Of a stretch of DNA of 64,000 nucleotides, positions 32,955-43,029 are shown piece by piece. This stretch comes from Gari tellinella (Eukaryota; Mollusca; Bivalvia; Cardiida; Psammobiidae): assembly GCA_922989275.2 (NCBI GenBank), contig OV277864.1, positions 6,882,001-6,946,000 of the forward strand, read 5' to 3'. Position numbers and translations under genes: made by a program. Under the pieces are notes generated by a model. That model saw only the letters and a list, made by a program, of their open reading frames with translations, had not been told where the DNA came from and ran no database searches. Positions within the stretch are counted from its first letter, which is position 1; every line of letters starts with the position of its first letter.

Positions 32955-33460
32955 ACAACATATAGTGCTTTCTGTTTACCGTTTCCTTAATGTAAATCGC
33001 CTTTTTGAATACAGTATAGTCCAAAGACAGTGGGGAGCGTTTGTTTTATCAATGTCAACTCTGAGATATAAGCATTTATTGCCAAGTTCAGAGAATGGTG
33101 ATTAATCGGTTTGGCAAGGAAAAAGGCACATCCTCGTCGTTGAACATCTTCAGCGCAATCTGCGACTGCAGCCGACTTTGTAAATAGTTTGGATCCTGGT
33201 CAGACGTCTCGTTAAGCCAAACTGTTTACGCATCATTTCGATATTTCTTATTTGGTGGTGAAAGAGGTGATCACGCACAGCGAGCGAGATTCCATCGTTT
33301 TGTCAATGTTGGCGGAATAGTATTGACTGTACTGGCCGATCAGGGTCCAAGGTTATATAAGGCATTTAAGTTGAGTCTGAGATCGTTCTCAAGCATCGTT
33401 CTTTTGTTGGTTATATTGGAACTACACTTGGGGCATTGCATTAAATACAAACTTGTGAAA

Positions 33461-33662
33461 AAGTGGAGAAGACTTTAATATTTCCCGTCATTGACATTAA
33501 ACGCAAACATAATGTAATAAGATGTATAGAAATAATAGCTTCTTAATAATGTTGACGATTTCTTTTAATCTGAATGGCAAACAGGTTGAGGACTGGTCAG
33601 ATGTCTGGTTACCCGGCGTCTGATTTGGCGCATAACTGGTTGCAAATGCAATAATTGTCTTA
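33461..33662. mobile_element. A-family MITE, old copy, left part (right end at 36293-36324)
   Basis: It starts AAGTGGAGAAGAC and carries a degraded A core (GGCAAACAGGTTGAGG, then ACCCGGCGTCTGAT). It stops at TTGTCTTA where the Harbinger begins. The missing right end (TTAGCACAAATG, then CTTTTCCACTGTA) sits after the Harbinger and a second A copy. Confidence 0.75.
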
Positions 33663-33683
33663 TGCCTGGGTCACACATTCACG

Positions 33684-33990
33684 GATGATAGTCAAGGATG
33701 GGTACGGACGAAAATGCTACGGACTGTGATAGATCCGTGAGTTTCTAAGGTATGAGAACGGGTCAGAAAGGGTTTCTACGGCGTAGTTACGGGGAGTATC
33801 GCGGATTAGCTTTTAATTGTCGGGGAACAGAACGGATTGGTACGGTTTCTCACGGACTTTTACGGATTTTCACGGAATAATACGTAGCACCGTACTCGAT
33901 AAACACGGAGAAACACGGTTTGCTACGGCGAAATACGATTTCGTACGGGCTACTACAGTTTGCGGCGGAGACTTACGGGTACATACGGAT
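33684..33990. repeat. Left subterminal array of 10-bp phased (T/C)ACGG
   Basis: (T/C)ACGG recurs about every 10 bp. Copies start at 33841, 33851, 33861, 33871, 33881, then 33904, 33914, 33924, 33934 and 33944, with looser copies before and after. The five spacer bases differ between units, so this is not a simple tandem duplication. Confidence 0.85.
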
Positions 33991-34669
33991 GTACACACAC
34001 AGAGAACTACACAAACACTTATTTTTATTATTGTTTGGCGGAAGTTCATTTTACACAGACATGACCACTAAAAAGAAGGCGTACTGATTGTAAAAAGACA
34101 GTTGACAGCTCAAAGCAAGGTGAAAGTAGATTAGAAAGCCCTTGTGCGGGTTTTCTGTTGTACTTTAAATTTTCTTTAAGCAGGCACCTGTTTTAAATAC
34201 CTTACCATTTTAATGAACACAATTTTGTTGTCGTAACTGAGAGGTTTTACTATTTGTTTTGTTTTGTTAATTTTACAAATAAAACACAAAGAAGTGTACA
34301 TTTCCCTAATGTGCCTTTATCCATAATTAATACCTTCAAGAGTATGAAACAGTTGAAAGTCGAAAAGCTCACTTTATTCTAAGGCATAACTCCTTCGCTG
34401 CCAAATTCAAACATTATTCCTTATGCAAATAGTTTGGATCCTGATGAGACAAGATTTTTTTGCAGTGAAGACGTTAACATGTATTGATGATCTAAATTGT
34501 TCTACCGAACTAGCGTGTCTACTGTTTTGATTGATTGATTTTTTGGCAACAGTGGCATAACATGGCAATACAAATGCATACACATATAATGCAGACTGTG
34601 ATTAATAATGCCTACACATAAAAAATGCACATGATATGCTCACCAAAACCAAGGATAGATAGGTAGTTC

Positions 34670-35410
34670 CCCCTTATTTCCATTGTGGTCCCCGATTTAT
34701 GAGCGATTTCTTAAAAAAACCTTTGCCGACAATTTTGATCCAAGTGAGACGTCGATTAACTCTGTGCATCCGAACACCCGCTTTCTGCACCCACATATAC
34801 CAAGAGAAATTTATAGTCAGCGTCCACAAGGGCAATCAGAACTATTGAATTATTCTAACCTTCATAGTTAAAGTACAGCGATCCACCCCCTTCGACTGTT
34901 TGATGTCCACGTGTTTTCTATCTAGTGCACCTAGAACATGTGGGAAGTTCCATCTTTCCTAAAACTGGCGTGCCTCTTCCAGCCATTTTTCAGGAGTGGA
35001 AAGAGTGGTTACAACCTCTTCCATGTATTCCTCGATACTAACCTTGCATACTTCTTTCATAATGGCACTTATGGTGTAGTGTGCTACCCTAAATCCATAC
35101 ATCAGTGACCTGTAACTGTCCCCTTTTGCAAGGTGCCTCAAAGTTATTGCAAGTATTATCCTAGGGCTGACGGCTTTTCTATAACAAGGGTATTCCTTTG
35201 CTATCCTTGGGTGAAGTATTTCAAGAAGCTCCGCGAACAACTGTGAATCTACACTTACAAAATTTCTGAATGCCTCTGGGTTTCCTATCCTTATTTCATT
35301 CATTAATGTATCATACATGTATTGGCCACGAAGCTGTCTTCTATGAAACCAGACTCTCATCCACCATATCCTCTCTTGCCTTTATTTAGTTCCTGTCTTC
35401 TATCGCTCAT
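34670..35410 (-). pseudogene. HARBI1-like PIF/Harbinger transposase, frameshifted
   Basis: Reading the minus strand from 35410, MSDRRQELNK leads, after a one-base frame change near 35360, into VWFHRRQLRGQY. The next 130 codons are open and include FRVAHYTISAIMKEVCK, the helix-turn-helix-like part typical of HARBI1. Past the stop at 34959 the core continues in other frames: WNFPHVLGALDRKHVDIK (the first catalytic-Asp region, normally GxIDGxH), then SLYFNYEG and IVLIALVDADYKFLL. At least two frameshifts and several stops break it, so it is not functional. Assignment rests on the order of these recognisable segments inside Harbinger ends. Confidence 0.85.
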
Positions 35411-35532
35411 TATTGCGTACACACTCAAAGAAGTTATTAAACAAGACCATAAACGCTGACAAAATGGAAATGTGTTTTCACACAAGATTTCGATGTATTT
35501 CAATTTAGTATTCCGCCTGAAATTATAATAAA

Positions 35533-36035
35533 AACCGTACTGAACCGTACTACTCCGATCTAGAACTTGTGTGACCGTGTCAGCCCGTAGCAACACGTAT
35601 TAATCCGGCACTATCCGTGTTGAAACGTATCGTACCGTAGACGTCCTGTTTGAACCGTATTAGTCCGTTTTCGTGTACTTAGTCTCCCCGTACACAGCCG
35701 TAGAAAGCCGTATTGAACCGTACTTAACCCGTACTGGTCCGTACCAATCCGTACTTGGGCCGCTCGGCCAGGTGTCTACGGACCAGTACGGGTAAGAACG
35801 GTTTAGCTACGTTTTGGTACGGATTAATACGGGCTCGATACGGTTTAGCACGGACCAGTACGGAGTTTTATCCGTACTTTTTTTTTGAACATGTTCAAAA
35901 AACCAGTACGGTGTGGAACCACACCTACGGATGGTCACGGTTCAGGCACGGGCCTGTACGAGCTTTTACGGACCATTACGGATGCTGCCGGATTTAATCC
36001 GTAGCCGTCCGGGAGGCTCATCCGTGAATGTGTGA
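35533..36035. repeat. Right subterminal array: CCGTA block then TACGG block, 10-bp phased
   Basis: CCGTA (reverse complement of TACGG) occurs at 35655, 35665, 35688, 35698, 35708, 35718, 35739 and 35749. After a small palindrome (GGCCGCTCGGCC) the motif flips to TACGG at 35778, 35788, 35818, 35828, 35839, CACGG at 35849 and TACGG at 35859. Spacing is 10 or 11 bp or multiples. Spacer bases vary, as in the left array. Confidence 0.85.
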
Positions 36036-36046
36036 CCTAGGCATTA

Positions 36047-36292
36047 CAGTGGATAATGTGTTATTCTTTCCCAATAAACGCGTTTACGCTAAAATTATTA
36101 TTTGCAGTGCAAACAATTTGGAGCCAGATCAGACGCCGGGTAACCCGGCGTCTGATCAGGCTCCCAACCGTTTGTCACCAAGATAAATATGAATTATCAG
36201 AATTGTCCAAAATTTGCACTTTTCTAAGTTTTAGCGCTTTGCTTTTGCGTACGTTTGCGTTTAAACGGGAACGAATAACATATTCTCCATTG
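36047..36292. mobile_element. A-family MITE inserted in the Harbinger target duplication
   Basis: An intact copy (CAGTGGATAATG to TTCTCCATTG) sits in the TA of the TTA that flanks the Harbinger. The old A copy resumes directly after it at 36293. Confidence 0.85.
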
Positions 36293-36589
36293 TAGCACAA
36301 ATGAGAATAAAGTCTTTTCCACTGTAACGGTCAGTCTTTGAAGTCACCTGATAGTTTAATGCAGGAAAAGCGGTAATGTAGAACTCAATAAGCAGCAAAT
36401 TCTGTGTCAACCACGTAACAAGCCTTTTACCAGGCTTGGAATCATACTATATTGATTCCGATGTGACCGAGAGATTGGTATGACTTTGTAAACGGGTTGT
36501 ATAAGATTTACAAAACCTTCCGATGTATTGTGAACGATATTCTTTCCGTTTGTTTCTTTTCCAATATTGTTCAAAACTATCTACAAGTA

Positions 36590-37290
36590 CAGTAAACCCT
36601 CTCTTTTACCTTATTTTGTTTACGACCGTGACTGCTTAAAGCAAGTAGGCAGTAAAAAAAATTTCTGATTTACTGAATGAATGAATGAATGAATGAATGG
36701 TGATTTACGGCCCTCTCTTTTACCTTATTTTGTTTACGACCGTGACTGCTTAAAGCAAGTAGGCAGTAAAAAAGCTTTCTGATTTACTGAATGAATGAAT
36801 GAATGAATGAATGGTGATTTACGGCCCTCTCTTTTACCTTATTTTGTTTACGACCGTGACTGCTTAAAGCAAGTAGGCAGTAAAAAAGCTTTCTGATTTA
36901 CCGAATGAATGCATGAATGAATGAATGAATGGTGATTTACGGCCCATCGACACAAAAAGGTTATTTAGAGCCGAATCTGATTTACTGTCACCTTGCTTTT
37001 GAAAACAGGTGACCACTTAAAGCAGGTTGAAAGTAAAACAGAATGTGCCTTAAGGCACATTCTGCTTTACTTTCAGCCTGCGTTAAGCTAAACTCTGCTA
37101 GGCTATATAAAATATTTGTAATGGTAATTGTTCATGAGGGTATAAACTGGAACTATTTTCCTCAGCGGAGGAATAAATTAATTACGCTAAAAGTCGCTTC
37201 TATTGGGGAAAGGGTTAAGCTGTGATCTGTCTTTTATACAATTATTAAGCATTTGTTTTAGTGGTGGTAATTGAGAGGGTTTACTGTTGT
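36590..37290. mobile_element. D-family MITE expanded by tandem repeats and a G insertion
   Basis: It starts CAGTAAACCCTCTCTTTTACC and ends GGTGGTAATTGAGAGGGTTTACTG at about 37286. Inside are a three-unit tandem array and the right half of a G MITE (37010-37219, ending GGGGAAAGGGTTAA). Confidence 0.7.
36597..36944. repeat. Three tandem units of 114-118 bp
   Basis: CCCTCTCTTTTACC begins units at 36597, 36711 and 36825. Each contains GACTGCTTAAAGCAAGTAGG, part of the D core, and a short (GAAT)n run. Confidence 0.85.
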
Positions 37291-37292
37291 TA

Positions 37293-37433
37293 CCGTGGAG
37301 AAGATGATATTCTTTCCCAATATACGCGTTTATGCTAAAACGTCCATTGCAAACAATTTGAAGTCAGACAATGTAGATTTATTTTAATGTGTGTGGTAAC
37401 CGGTTTGCAATGGATAAAATAAACAGTGGTTTA
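37293..37433. mobile_element. A-family MITE, old copy, left part (right end 37680-37724)
   Basis: CCGTGGAGAAGATG, CAATATACGCGTTTATGC and a degraded core. After the inserted A copy it resumes GCATTAACGCATTTATTGGG and ends TCTTCTCTACAT. Confidence 0.75.
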
Positions 37434-37679
37434 CAGTGGAGAATCTGTTATTCTTTCCCGTTTAAACGCAAACGTACGCAAACGCAAAACACTAAAACGT
37501 AGAAAAGTACAATTTTTTGACAATTCTGATAATTCATGTTTATCTTGGTGGCAAACAGTTTGGAGCCTGATCAGACGCCGGGTTACCCGGCGTCTGATCT
37601 GGCTCCAAACTGTTTGCAATGCAAATAATAGTTTTAGCGTAAACGCGTTTATTGGGAAAGAATAACAGATTCTCCACTG
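37434..37679. mobile_element. A-family MITE inserted in an older A copy
   Basis: Intact, in the TA of the older copy's GGTTTAGC-type site. Confidence 0.9.
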
Positions 37680-38265
37680 TAGCATTAACGCATTTATTGG
37701 GTAAAAAGAATATCTTCTCTACATAAAGATTCAGCTTAATTTTAGTGAGTCTGAGTTATCGAAAGTCGCCTGCAGAATGACTGGCACATCAAATCATAAG
37801 TGAAATGCGTTTGAAACGAAAATTATTTCAAAATGCTTAAAGTCATTTCACGTGCCTATAGTTAACTACGCGTAACGTTAACGCAGTGTAGAAAAATGTC
37901 GAAAATTTACAGTTTTGGAAACTGACCATGCATTGGTTTTAGGCTTCTAGTCTGTATCCAAACTGTTGACTAAAGTCTTGTATTCTTTGAATAGATAATA
38001 ATGTGTTAATAAAGAATTTAGGAATTCAATGAAAAGAGTCCCTCCTTCTTACCATTCACCGGAGCTATGTACATATTCAAAATACATGTATATTCAATAT
38101 ATTTTCATTAACGTTAGAATTAAAGCAGTATAATATATTGTTCTGTAATAAAGCATTTATCATAAACAACCATGGTGTACTGTGTTATCATTTATGGCAT
38201 TTATCTTCTATATCGATGTTACTCTTTGCCGTTTAACTCTTTCGTGACGAAATTATTCGAGAGAC

Positions 38266-38437
38266 TTTTATCCCTTTCACCGCGTTATTGTCGTCTGCTT
38301 CAGTATTGTTTCAAAGTTATATTTAAGATTGTATGACTTAATAAATATCGATAAGAGAGTCAAACAGTTTGTGTCCTGATCAGGACCCAAACTGTTTGCA
38401 AACGCGCTTTAAGGCGTCGTTGAGAGTGAATGGGTTA
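38266..38437. mobile_element. B-family MITE
   Basis: TATCCCTTTCACCGCG to GAGTGAATGGGTTACC. The core is shortened to GTGTCCTGATCAGGACCC. Confidence 0.7.
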
Positions 38438-38843
38438 CCTAAAATAGCGAAACGCAAACGCTACATGTATGTAAGCAAATCTAGTAAATGGTTATGTCAT
38501 GAAAACTAAAGCAACATTTTGGTCGTTTTGCCCATTGAATTGCATGGTGATAATGTTTAGTTTTGAGATGGCATATTGTCATATACCTTTTTCAGTAAAG
38601 CCTTAATTGTGACATTGTCATCGGCCATTGAATTTAATTTTGTAAAATATTTTATTACATTATATGTAGACCAAGAACACTCAAATATTGATGATGCATG
38701 CTTTATACAAAGTGTTGTTGTAGAAATGCATTGGTAGTTTTGTCTGCAATATTTTTTAAGTCTGCTTTAGGACTGTTTTGACTGCAGAGATGTCCAAACT
38801 GTTGGTAAAGTCGCATTTTGGCGCCATTGGTAGTGAAAGAGTT
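38438..38843. other. AT-rich unassigned stretch
   Basis: A few B-like words at the right edge (GGCGCCATTGGTAGTGAAAG). Nothing else recognised. Confidence 0.45.
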
Positions 38844-39033
38844 ACAGTGGAGAATCTGTTATTCTTTCCCAATAAACGCGTTTACGCTAAAACTATTATT
38901 TGCAGTGCAAACAGTTTGGAGCCAGATCAGACGCCGGGTAACCCGGCGTCTGATCAGGCTCCAAACTGTTTGCCACCAAGATAAACATGAAATATCAGAA
39001 TTGTCCAAAAGTTGTACTTTTCTACGTTTTAGT
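38844..39033. mobile_element. A-family MITE, left part; right end at 41818-41864
   Basis: CAGTGGAGAATC through the complete core to TTCTACGTTTTAGT, where the LINE begins. The remaining TTTGCGTTTGCGTTTAAACG and end ATTCTCCACTG follow the LINE at 41818-41864. Confidence 0.88.
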
Positions 39034-41817
39034 ATATATATCTTTATTTCCTCCATAATATGAAGATTACAAGAAGACAAATACAACACATAGTATGAGC
39101 AACTAGACAAACAACACAAACATGATATAGGCATGTTAATAACACATAAACATGTTCTAAATACACAGATCTTAAATATGTGTACATGTATAACATTTAC
39201 GAAGAACACCCTGTATCATGAACTTTACGACACACAATAAACAGCAAATTGACAAAAACACACAAATACATTTACATAATTATATACATGTTGGAGAATA
39301 CAGAATATTGTCCTCAAAAGTTATATGACCCAGTGATCACCATTTTCTAATGTAAACTGACATCTAGATGCATGGCGACCACCAAGACACACAGTGAATA
39401 AAACAGAAAAAGAGAACAATACTTTGATGATGTGCAGCAGCATTACCCCTTATCATGCTAAGTGTGACTTGGTTAACAGTTAAGATAAATATCAGACGCC
39501 GCATAAAGCAGCATCTGGTCTGTATCATAGCTGTTTGCCACTCAAACTAAACTCTCTTTAAGTTTATAAAGCGTTAAAACTGATTATGAGGTATTGTTGT
39601 TGTTGTTGTTTCAATATTATTATTTGTAGCCGACGCAATTCAGCATGATAAAGCGGGTTAAACCCTTTGAAAACATAGATCTCTATTTAAACGAAAACAG
39701 AACGAAAACAATAGAGATTATTCAACAGGATTTATGCACACAACTAACAAGAAACATTATAAAACTATACCTTCTCTATATACCAAATCTCTATCGAAAC
39801 GAAATTTACAGAATTGATGAGAGTAAGTATAACGTTTAACTGCTTCGACACCGTATTGCAGTCACTATAATGATTAACATTATTTTCAGTATTTGCCTTG
39901 CTGCTGCTGTTGTTCAATAAAAACACCGCATCACAAAGGCAAATATCCTAAAGCATCAAAGCTGCGTAGCAAAATCAAGAGTATCAAGGACCTTCAGTGG
40001 TATACCATACAGCGGAGTCGCCCTAAATCGGACACTAATAAAGCAATAAGCAGCCTGCACTAAGCAGTGAAGAAGTAAAGAAGAAAGCTCTGCGTCACTT
40101 CAATTCCACTCAAGGCAGCACAGCACATAGAAAAATCATCGTATGACTTCCGATTTAGAAAGGTTCCGTTGTATCCCCAAGTGATCATCGCTTAATCACT
40201 TACATCTCGTATTATACTATATTGCTTATGCGAGTGTTGTGCGCAAATTTAAGTAAGCACGAGACTAAGTCGTCATAACAGCGATCTGTAGGTAGCGCTG
40301 CATCAACAAGTGGGTGGTACACCCCTAATATTGTATTTACAAACTCATTTCTATTTAAAGTAATAAGTGAAGCCCAGACCTGTCGTCCAAACAAACTACA
40401 AATACGGGTTTCCAAATTCCTTCTCAGAGGTGTAACGACTCTGCAATCTAAAATAAGATGGTCAGCTATATTAAGGTTATTACAATTCCTCCCACACTTA
40501 TAACAAATCTCATCATAGCGAGTTAAAAAGGCTACTAACTGAGCCGCTGATTTGACAAAAATCAACTGTCCAGGAAACCGTTGTGCAAATTTCCATAGAT
40601 CAAATAACTGGTACGTACAGTGAACAGACCTAAATCTACTAAACTTTTCTACTGATGTCCGAGTGTTCCAATCTAAGACGTAAGAGTTCCTTATCGCTCT
40701 TTTAATTGTACGATTCCAACAATCCTTTATAGGAAATATTCCTCCATTTAAGTATTCGACAATGAAATGCCTAAGACCATATTTAATCAGTATCTTATCT
40801 ATATCTGGCATGAAACCAAGTTTAACATTGTTTAAGAAATAGGAGCTTAACCTAAATAAAAACATTTGCTTTATAGCGCAGTCGGCTTCAAGCCTGCATA
40901 ACTGGCCTAAAAGGGTAAGTTTCCTACGATCTATTTCCAAAGCAATAGGCAGACAATCGATCATACTCAAAACGCAGTCTGTACTGGTCCTTGAGCTAAA
41001 GCCCTGTATATACTTTAAGCATAAACGATGGGCTCGTTCAAGTGACAGTAACTCAGAAGTACTTAACGGTGGCCAACATTCGCACCCATACAACGCTTTA
41101 GGTATAACTACTGCGTTGTATATGCGCTTGCAGCTGGTCGGCTGTAAGCCATTATCGTTAAAACCGTAATTTGTCAAGCTGAAAAATGTACCCCTAAGCT
41201 TATTACAAGAGTCTTTAGTTACAGTATGAGATTTTTTATCCCTCTCAAATAAAACTCCTAGGTGCTTGTAAGCCTGTACTGTTGGTAAAAGATCAACCCC
41301 AAGAAAGAAAGAGGTTACATTATTAAAACATTGTCTTTGTTGCTTATGTGCAAAAACCAGTACACCACATTTACTAGCATTGTACTGGTATCTCCATAAG
41401 CACGAATAACGGTAACATTCGTGTAACATTACCTGTAAGGATTTCTTTGAAAGTGAAAGCAAAAGCATATCGTCAGCTACAGTAGGGGCACAAAAGCTGT
41501 TGCTCTCACCCAAAGAAAACCCAACGTCTAATTTAACAAGATTTTCAATTAGTTCATTGATGAAGCACAGGTACAGAAATGGTGACCATATGCCCCCTTG
41601 TCTGGTCCCTTGTTTAATAGAGAACCAGTCTGACATACAACCCTTATGCAAAACACAGCTTGACATATTACGGTGCATTTCTATTACATTGTGTAATAAC
41701 GGTAACGGTAAACCATACATGTACAGTTTGTAAAACAAGCCATCGTGCCAAACTCGGTCGAATGCCTGTTTTACATCCAAGAAGCATGCATACAAAGTAC
41801 TCTCATTCTCATGACTA
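39034..41817 (-). mobile_element. 5'-truncated LINE insertion splitting an A-family MITE
   Basis: A 2.8-kb block lies between the left part (38844-39033) and right end (41818-41864) of a single A-family MITE. It carries the reverse transcriptase on the minus strand. Its 3' end, read on that strand, is AATAAAGATATATATA, which gives a polyadenylation signal plus a short TA tract. About 1.2 kb of 3' non-coding sequence follows the stop and includes what looks like a degraded B-type MITE at 39443-39660. A TATA-like duplication at the junctions is possible but too short to be sure. Confidence 0.8.
40212..41816 (-). CDS. Non-LTR (LINE) reverse transcriptase, 5'-truncated
   Basis: This is an open frame of about 535 codons encoding the C-terminal part of a non-LTR retrotransposon polyprotein. 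Visible reverse-transcriptase motifs, numbered from the Leu codon at 41793: FLDVKQAFDRVW with catalytic Asp near residue 7, KQGTRQGGIWSPFL near 61-74, and the active site as VADD (106-109) instead of the common YADD. A Cys/His cluster near the C-terminus (CYKCGRNC, then H and C) resembles the terminal zinc motif of many LINEs. There is no ATG: the frame runs upstream through HENESTLYACF to a junction with A-family MITE sequence at about 41817. The endonuclease and front of the RT are therefore missing, as in typical 5'-truncated insertions. No internal stop suggests a young copy. The LINE clade cannot be assigned by eye. Confidence 0.9.
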   Translation of the reverse strand, partial: SHENESTLYACFLDVKQAFDRVWHDGLFYKLYMYGLPLPLLHNVIEMHRNMSSCVLHKGCMSDWFSIKQGTRQGGIWSPFLYLCFINELIENLVKLDVGFSLGESNSFCAPTVADDMLLLSLSKKSLQVMLHECYRYSCLWRYQYNASKCGVLVFAHKQQRQCFNNVTSFFLGVDLLPTVQAYKHLGVLFERDKKSHTVTKDSCNKLRGTFFSLTNYGFNDNGLQPTSCKRIYNAVVIPKALYGCECWPPLSTSELLSLERAHRLCLKYIQGFSSRTSTDCVLSMIDCLPIALEIDRRKLTLLGQLCRLEADCAIKQMFLFRLSSYFLNNVKLGFMPDIDKILIKYGLRHFIVEYLNGGIFPIKDCWNRTIKRAIRNSYVLDWNTRTSVEKFSRFRSVHCTYQLFDLWKFAQRFPGQLIFVKSAAQLVAFLTRYDEICYKCGRNCNNLNIADHLILDCRVVTPLRRNLETRICSLFGRQVWASLITLNRNEFVNTILGVYHPLVDAALPTDRCYDDLVSCLLKFAHNTRISNIV

Positions 41818-42221
41818 TATTTGCGTTTGCGTTTAAACGGGAAAGAATAACATATTCTCCACTGTACACAATGTCCACATTACGCCCGCCTTTATACATA
41901 TTACGCAGAGAAATGGACATGTTACAAAAGTAGACATGTTACAAAATCAGATTGAGATTAGTAAAATAACCATCCGCACGCTGGGTTTTTGTTGCAACTA
42001 ATGCAAACATTGTTGGTCTAGATGGATGAAACACTATGTCACTCGGCGTCTCATCTGGATTAAAACTGATTAAAACTCTAACGATATTTTCTAAATGAAA
42101 ATGCAAATAAATCCATTCAAGTTCAATACATTGGTGCAGACTATAATATATTGCAGACATACAGTGGGCTCAGTGTGTAGATCTAATAGCCATTCTTATA
42201 AAAGGTTCCTATAAGGATAAA

Positions 42222-42405
42222 GTAAAACCTCTTCATTACGACCACTAAAATGATGACTCATTCACTGCATGAGAATCAGGTGACTGCTTAAAGCAAGGCG
42301 AACGTACAACATACAGTTTTTTACGCTCACATTGCGTTAATCAGTCACCCAAAAATTAACACGCTTATTGGTCATGCTGTAGAGGTATTCCAGTACTGTG
42401 AATCA
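42222..42405. mobile_element. D-family MITE, decayed
   Basis: AAGTAAAACCTCTTCATTACG at left, CTGTAGAGGTATTCCAGTACTG at right, core GCTTAAAGCAAGGCGAACG. Confidence 0.65.
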
Positions 42406-43020
42406 ACATTGCCTAAATGAAACGTAGCTTTATATCATATCGCCGTGTTACAGGAGGATAAAATAAGTGTGTGAAGATTTAAAAATACTTTCCAGAAATG
42501 TCGTATTGCTCACAAATAGTTCGAATATGTTTACCGTAACATATCACATAATATAATATGTTTTATCACATAACTTGCGGTCTGGAAGTGACATAAAGCC
42601 ATTATGTAAATATCGTAATCCACTAGCGGAATATCGTTTTTGGGCTCCGGCCCAACGTGTTCACCCACAAGCGCTGTATGTAGCCGGACGCCAAATGACG
42701 TCATTTGCGACGACGTTAACGTAAACAACGTAACGTTTTGGCGGAAAATCTATATCGCGGAGGGTCTACAAACTACGGCTTCAATCAATTTAATAGGTGC
42801 TAAAATTTGTAATGTGATAAACAGAATCTCATATTCGTGCACATTATTTATCATTTTTGCTTGGGGACATTTCTGTCCCCAGCTTTAACGAATGGAAACC
42901 TTGTTTCCTGGTGCGAGTGTCGCACCCCCTGGTGCATTTTCAGGTCTGGTGCGAGAGTAGCACCCCCTGGTGTCTCCCTTGACTTTCTCAAAGCGCTTCT
43001 GATAGTCTGAATACAGTCGA
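42406..43020. other. Mostly unassigned, with small hairpins
   Basis: GGGGACATTTCTGTCCCC hairpin at 42862-42879. A short direct repeat, CTGGTGCGAG then GCACCCCCTGGTG, twice at about 42910-42980. A CRE-like TGACGTCA is at about 42694. No gene recognised. Confidence 0.45.
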
Positions 43021-43029
43021 GTAACCTCA

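Larger units (their letters stand above)
33663..36043 (-). mobile_element. Complete PIF/Harbinger DNA transposon
   Basis: This 2381-bp element is bounded by 26-bp terminal inverted repeats with one mismatch, starting TGCCTGGGTCACACATTC on the left and TGCCTAGGTCACACATTC (reverse complement) on the right. It is flanked by TTA on both sides (33660-33662, 36044-36046), the TWA target duplication expected for PIF/Harbinger. It carries a decayed HARBI1-like transposase on the minus strand, two subterminal arrays of a phased TACGG motif, and a degenerate D-family MITE at about 34080-34254. No second Myb-like ORF is visible. Confidence 0.85.

Noticed and set aside
33817..34071. Open frame of 84 codons in the left Harbinger array
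   Set aside because: It is a by-product of the 10-bp phased TACGG repeats and shows no protein-like pattern.
35755..35997. Open frame of 80 codons in the right Harbinger array
   Set aside because: Same reason: it follows the repeat and overlaps the palindrome switch.
36597..36944. CRISPR-like array
   Set aside because: The three units are contiguous 114-bp tandem copies without distinct spacers, in a eukaryotic MITE context.
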